A DNA stretch of 64,000 nt from an uncultured Campylobacter sp. (GTDB lineage: Bacteria; Campylobacterota; Campylobacteria; Campylobacterales; Campylobacteraceae), in contig NZ_CAKZTI010000025.1 in NCBI RefSeq assembly GCF_937921625.1, forward strand, positions 1 through 64,000, in the 5' to 3' direction. The notes beneath the pieces are model-generated. The model was not told where the DNA came from and did no database searches. It saw only the letters and a list, made by a program, of their open reading frames with translations. Each line of letters starts with the position of its first letter. The first letter of the stretch is position 1. The position numbers and the translations under genes were made by a program. Shown here in pieces: positions 60,410 to 64,000 of the stretch.

Positions 60410-61692
60410 TCATCTCTCCGTTTTAAAATTTATTCGCATTTACGCGCGCCGTGCACGCTTCGTCTGCCGCGCAAGGCTTGAAACCTCGCATTGCGCCCCT
60501 GCCGCACGGCCCGGATCGCGGCACTGCCTTTTAAAAAGCGTACGGCACGACCACGTATTGTCTTTTGGCACGCAGCACGATCGTGCATCTTTGACGCGTG
60601 GCGCAAATTTTATTCTCGCACATAGGCGGCTTTGCAGCGCACGCTGCGAGATAGCGCGCCGTAAAGCACGATCTCTCTTTATCCCGCAAGCGTGAATTGC
60701 CTACGCTCTATTCTAACATATCGCGACGATTTCGACGCACACTGAGGATAAATCGCCGCGAAACGCAATTCGTGCCACTTTTTAAATGTGCATTTTGCTC
60801 TCACGTATCGCGTAGCCTTCGACACGCGCTGCAGCACCGTAAAGCGTGACCTCGCACTATCTTTTAATACACAGGCGGGTGCATTCTAGCTCCGGCAGGT
60901 GTATCGCGGCGGCTTTCGGCACGCTATAGCATGGTCGTAAACCGCGACTATGCAAAATTGCACATAGGCATTCGTGCCGCAAATCAGCCGCCACGCATGG
61001 CAAGCCAATACTCCGGCAGTTTCTCCCGCTTGCGCAGTTGCAAGACATTTCATATTGGCACGATGCGATTTAAAATTTAGGTCCGCTGCAGCAAATTTTA
61101 AAATTTTAAAATTCTAAAATTCTAAAGCCCAAAAAGAAGCAAAATTTTAAAATTTTAAATTCTGCAGGGCTCTATAAATTTATAAAATTTAAAATCGCAA
61201 AATTTTTAGTGCTCAATTTTTAAATTTTAAAACCATCCTATTTTCTACTCCGCTTGCACTTTAAAATTTCATGCCACGGTTTAAATTTGGCGCCAAGAAC
61301 ACAGCGCGCAATTTAGCTGCGCCTTAAATTTCAATTCGTTTTAAAAAACGATGCGTCGTAAACGCAAGCTGCAAAACGCGCTGTTCATACTCACCGAGCA
61401 CTACTTTTAAAACGTCTCCCGCGCTGCAAGAGGCTTCGATCGCATCCGCGCATCAGTATAAACCGTCCGCCTTCCCCCGGTCACAGAGGCACAAGTGCGA
61501 GCTGCAGAACGCGCAAATTTTAAAATTTAAAATCCGCCATGCAGATCAAAAAATTTTAAAATTCCACCGCTTCAAATCCGATAAATTTTAAAATTTCACC
61601 GACGCAGATCGGTTAAATTTTAAAAATTCCGACGCCGCAAATCCAATAAATTTCAAAATTTCGCTGCTTAAATTTTATCAAAATTTTGAAAT
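60410..61692. other. 1.28-kb gene-free region between ftsW and ftsK
   Basis: No gene supported. The left two thirds contain diverged units around GTAAAGC(A/G)(T/C)GA, ACATAGGC and GCACGATCG, e.g. GCGCGCCGTAAAGCACGATCTC (60656 region) and GCACCGTAAAGCGTGACCTC (60833 region), about 180 bases apart. The right third is packed with AAATTT words and ends in a tandem array next to the ftsK stop. Confidence 0.6.
61541..61669. repeat. ~32-bp tandem array beside ftsK
   Basis: Four units of the form GCA(G/A)ATC...AAATTTNAAAATTCC..CG begin at 61541, 61573, 61604 and 61637, about 32 bases apart, with several differences each; a further partial unit precedes. It ends 23 bases before the ftsK stop codon. 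Confidence 0.75.
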
Positions 61693-63975
61693 TTACTTGA
61701 TTATGTCGCGCTGGCCTTTGGCGTTGATCTCGCTTAAAACACCCATCTGTTCTAGCTGCTCGATGATCGTCGCGGCGCGGTTGTACCCGATACGCAAGCG
61801 GCGCTGCAGGTAGCTGATCGAGGTCTTCTCCTCCTCCAAAACAATCGCCTTCGCCTCGTCGTAAAGCTCGTCAAGCACGATATTTTGCGGATTGATTATG
61901 CCACCTTCTTGCTTGGCGCCCTCGTTTTCGATCAAAAATCGCTCGTCATAAACGACGCTTTCTTGCGCCTTTAAAAATTCCGCGATCTTGTTGATCTCAT
62001 TCTCGGTCGTAAACGGCGCGTGCAGGCGGATGAGCCCCGGCGCGGTAGGCGGCGTGAAGAGCATATCACCCCGCCCGAGCAGGCTGTCTGCGCCCATCTG
62101 ATCCAAAATCACTTTGCTATCGACCTTCGAGCCCACGCGGAAGCTGATGCGACTAGGCAGATTCGCCTTTATCAGCCCCGTGACGACGTCCACGCTAGGG
62201 CGCTGCGTCGCTACGATGAGATGGATGCCGCTAGCGCGCGCCATCTGCGCCAGACGCGCGATGTAGTGCTCCACGTCCTTGCCGCTCGTCATCATCAGAT
62301 CCGCGAGCTCGTCGATGATAACGACGATGTAAGGCAAAATTTCGCCGCCCTCGCGCAGCATCTTTTCGTTGTAGTTGTCGATGTTTTTCGTCCTGTTTTG
62401 CGCCATGAGCGAGTAGCGCTGCTCCATCTCGGCGACAAGGTTGCTTAGCGCGATAATCGCCTGCTTAGGCTGCGTGATGACGGGCGTCAGCAGGTGCGGG
62501 ATGTCGTTATAAATACTAAACTCGAGCATCTTCGGATCGATCATTATAAGGCGCAGGCTCTTGGGCGAGTTGCGATACAAAAGGCTTAAAAGCATGGCGT
62601 TGATGCCCACGCTCTTGCCGCTTCCGGTGGTGCCTGCAATGAGAAGGTGCGGCAGCTTTTTAAGATCGGTGACGAAAGGCTGCCCCACGATGTCCTTGCC
62701 AAGCACGATGGTAAGCGGACTGGAGGCGCTTTTAAACACGTCGCTTTCTAAAATTTCACGCAGATAGATCGTATCGATATTTTGATTCGGAATCTCGATG
62801 CCTACGACATCTTTGCCAGGAACCGGCGCCTGGATGCGAATGGTCTGCGCCCTAAGAGCCATCGCAAGATCGTCTTGCAGCGTTAGAATTTTACTTACCT
62901 TAATGTGCGCGGCAGGGCGAAACTCAAATGTCGTAACGACCGGACCTGAGTAGGTCCGCACCACGTCGCCGTCGATCTTGAATTTACGCAGTTTATCGAG
63001 CAGGTCATAAATTTTACGATCGATCTCGCTCTCGTCGATGCTACTTTTCTTTTTCGGCGGCGGGTTTAAAAAATCAAGCGGCGGCAGCTTAAAATCCTTG
63101 GGCTTAGCCACCCTGCCCTTGTCGAGCTGATCCAAAAGCCTTTTATTTTCGGCGACTTCGCTTAGGCGCTCGACCCTTTTTAGCCTGCTCGGCTTTCCCT
63201 TTTGCGGCATTTTAAGCTCGCGTTCAGTGGAAGCCTGCGGACCCTGTGCATCACTGAAATTCTGCTCATTTTCAGGCTCGCGAGTATCGTTTAAATTTTG
63301 TAAATTTCGCTCACCTTCAAAACTGCGCCCGCTTGCACCTTGCTCCGCAAAATTACCCTGTTTCGCCGAATTTTCCTCTGCGCTCAAAGCGTCATTCAAA
63401 GCGTTAAAATTTTCCGCACCTCTCAAGCCCTGCGCAGACGAATGCCTTGCAAGCCCGTCCCTTTGCAATGTATCCGCGTCGCTAGCGAAATCGTCCCCAA
63501 TTTCATCCTGCGAGCTTTCATCTCTTGAGCCAATAAAGCAGTTTTTGATGATGTCGGTAAAACGGTCTTCAAATATGAGCACTAGCGAAAGCACAAAAAT
63601 CGTAATATTAAAAATCCACACGCCGACGCTTCCGATCATTCGCCTAAGCCCATCCACTGCAAAGCTGCCGACTGCTCCGCCGCTAGCGCCAAAGAGACTC
63701 GACTGCACCATCAAAATGGTAAAAAATAGCAAAATGGCTCCGATGCTAAACTCAAAAAATCTAAAGTCAAAACCGCGAAAATGCTTATAGGCTACGTATG
63801 CTAAGGCGAGCAAAAATAGCGGATAGATGTATGCAAAATAGCCGAATAGCTGGGTATTAAATGAGCGGATGGCGTTGCCTGCGCTACCTACAAGCGCGGA
63901 ATCGGGTGCAATAGTAGCAAGCCCAAAAAATATTATGATAGCCGATATGACGATAAAATATACTTCTTTAACTAT
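61693..63975 (-). CDS. ftsK: DNA translocase FtsK, apparently with an AUA start
   Basis: Septal DNA pump that clears and aligns chromosome termini. Four N-terminal membrane helices, a Glu/Asn/Gln-rich linker (about residues 155-290), motor domain with Walker A GTTGSGKSVGIN and DELADLMM, and C-terminal gamma winged helix (SISYLQRRLRIGYNRAATI). The frame has no ATG, GTG or TTG that would include the first helix; the first standard codon, TTG 63813, lacks a ribosome site and cuts it off. An AAGGA at 63982-63986 is placed six bases before ATA 63975, giving 760 residues with the helix EVYFIVISAIIIFFGLA. The start is therefore non-standard or the sequence has an error. Confidence 0.85.
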   Translation of the reverse strand: MVKEVYFIVISAIIIFFGLATIAPDSALVGSAGNAIRSFNTQLFGYFAYIYPLFLLALAYVAYKHFRGFDFRFFEFSIGAILLFFTILMVQSSLFGASGGAVGSFAVDGLRRMIGSVGVWIFNITIFVLSLVLIFEDRFTDIIKNCFIGSRDESSQDEIGDDFASDADTLQRDGLARHSSAQGLRGAENFNALNDALSAEENSAKQGNFAEQGASGRSFEGERNLQNLNDTREPENEQNFSDAQGPQASTERELKMPQKGKPSRLKRVERLSEVAENKRLLDQLDKGRVAKPKDFKLPPLDFLNPPPKKKSSIDESEIDRKIYDLLDKLRKFKIDGDVVRTYSGPVVTTFEFRPAAHIKVSKILTLQDDLAMALRAQTIRIQAPVPGKDVVGIEIPNQNIDTIYLREILESDVFKSASSPLTIVLGKDIVGQPFVTDLKKLPHLLIAGTTGSGKSVGINAMLLSLLYRNSPKSLRLIMIDPKMLEFSIYNDIPHLLTPVITQPKQAIIALSNLVAEMEQRYSLMAQNRTKNIDNYNEKMLREGGEILPYIVVIIDELADLMMTSGKDVEHYIARLAQMARASGIHLIVATQRPSVDVVTGLIKANLPSRISFRVGSKVDSKVILDQMGADSLLGRGDMLFTPPTAPGLIRLHAPFTTENEINKIAEFLKAQESVVYDERFLIENEGAKQEGGIINPQNIVLDELYDEAKAIVLEEEKTSISYLQRRLRIGYNRAATIIEQLEQMGVLSEINAKGQRDIIK

Positions 63976-64000
63976 GATTGATCCTTAAATTTAAAGCGGT

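Noticed and set aside
61541..61669. Possible CRISPR array beside ftsK
   Set aside because: Units differ from each other along their length, there is no repeat/spacer alternation and no cas gene nearby.

Overview
The window looks like a chromosomal segment of a high-GC Campylobacter (the oral or gut group that includes C. gracilis, C. showae and C. rectus). The reasons are the order murJ-cysS followed by an MsbA-type exporter, the chain hisS-speA-cysE-aspB, a futalosine-pathway menaquinone gene (mqnC), an fcc-type flavocytochrome operon with a NapC/NrfH-type quinol dehydrogenase, and protein sequences typical of Campylobacterota. The species cannot be fixed from sequence alone. No tRNA, rRNA, CRISPR array or insertion sequence was recognised.

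Layout. 0-5 kb: Mla-type lipid transport permease and ATPase (minus strand), then lipid II flippase murJ and cysS. 5-6.25 kb: gene-free repeats ending in two long hairpins. 6.25-16 kb: MsbA-like exporter, two MFS transporters, qmcA-nfeD, an MntA-HepT (type VII) toxin-antitoxin pair running directly into mqnC, and an M16-fold protein without its zinc motif. 16-20 kb: repeats and a recG enlarged by a low-complexity insert of about 385 residues. 20.8-26.3 kb: hisS-speA-cysE-(small secreted protein)-aspB, all but one junction overlapping. 27.6-28.6 kb: an isolated TsdA-like dihaem cytochrome.

29.4-47.2 kb is one long plus-strand aryl polyene (APE) cluster: phosphopantetheinyl transferase, lipoprotein, two ketosynthases, chain-length factor, ketoreductase, dehydratases, two acyl carrier proteins, acyl-ACP ligase fused to a dehydratase, membrane and envelope acyltransferases, glycosyltransferase, thioesterase, LolA-like carrier and MMPL exporter. 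Together these would prime an aromatic starter, extend and reduce it to a polyene, attach it to a lipid and move it to the outer membrane.

47.6-51.4 kb: LysR regulator divergent from an fccABC-like periplasmic flavoprotein reductase system. 51.7-52.4 kb: a small AT-rich orphan locus. 52.7-56.4 kb: porin and htpG; htpG has a consensus promoter overlaid by CIRCE-like and HAIR-like operators. 56.8-57.9 kb: AT-rich accessory genes, including a Sel1-repeat gene frameshifted at an A9 tract. 58-64 kb: murG, ftsW-like and ftsK on the minus strand; ftsK seems to start at a non-standard codon.

The strongest window-wide oddity is the density of AAATTT/GAATTC-type (RAATTY) words. They fill the intergenic regions, in places at 27-32 bp spacing, and also occupy in-frame, low-complexity expansions inside otherwise conserved proteins (CysS, RecG, APE ketosynthase, chain-length factor, ligase and others).
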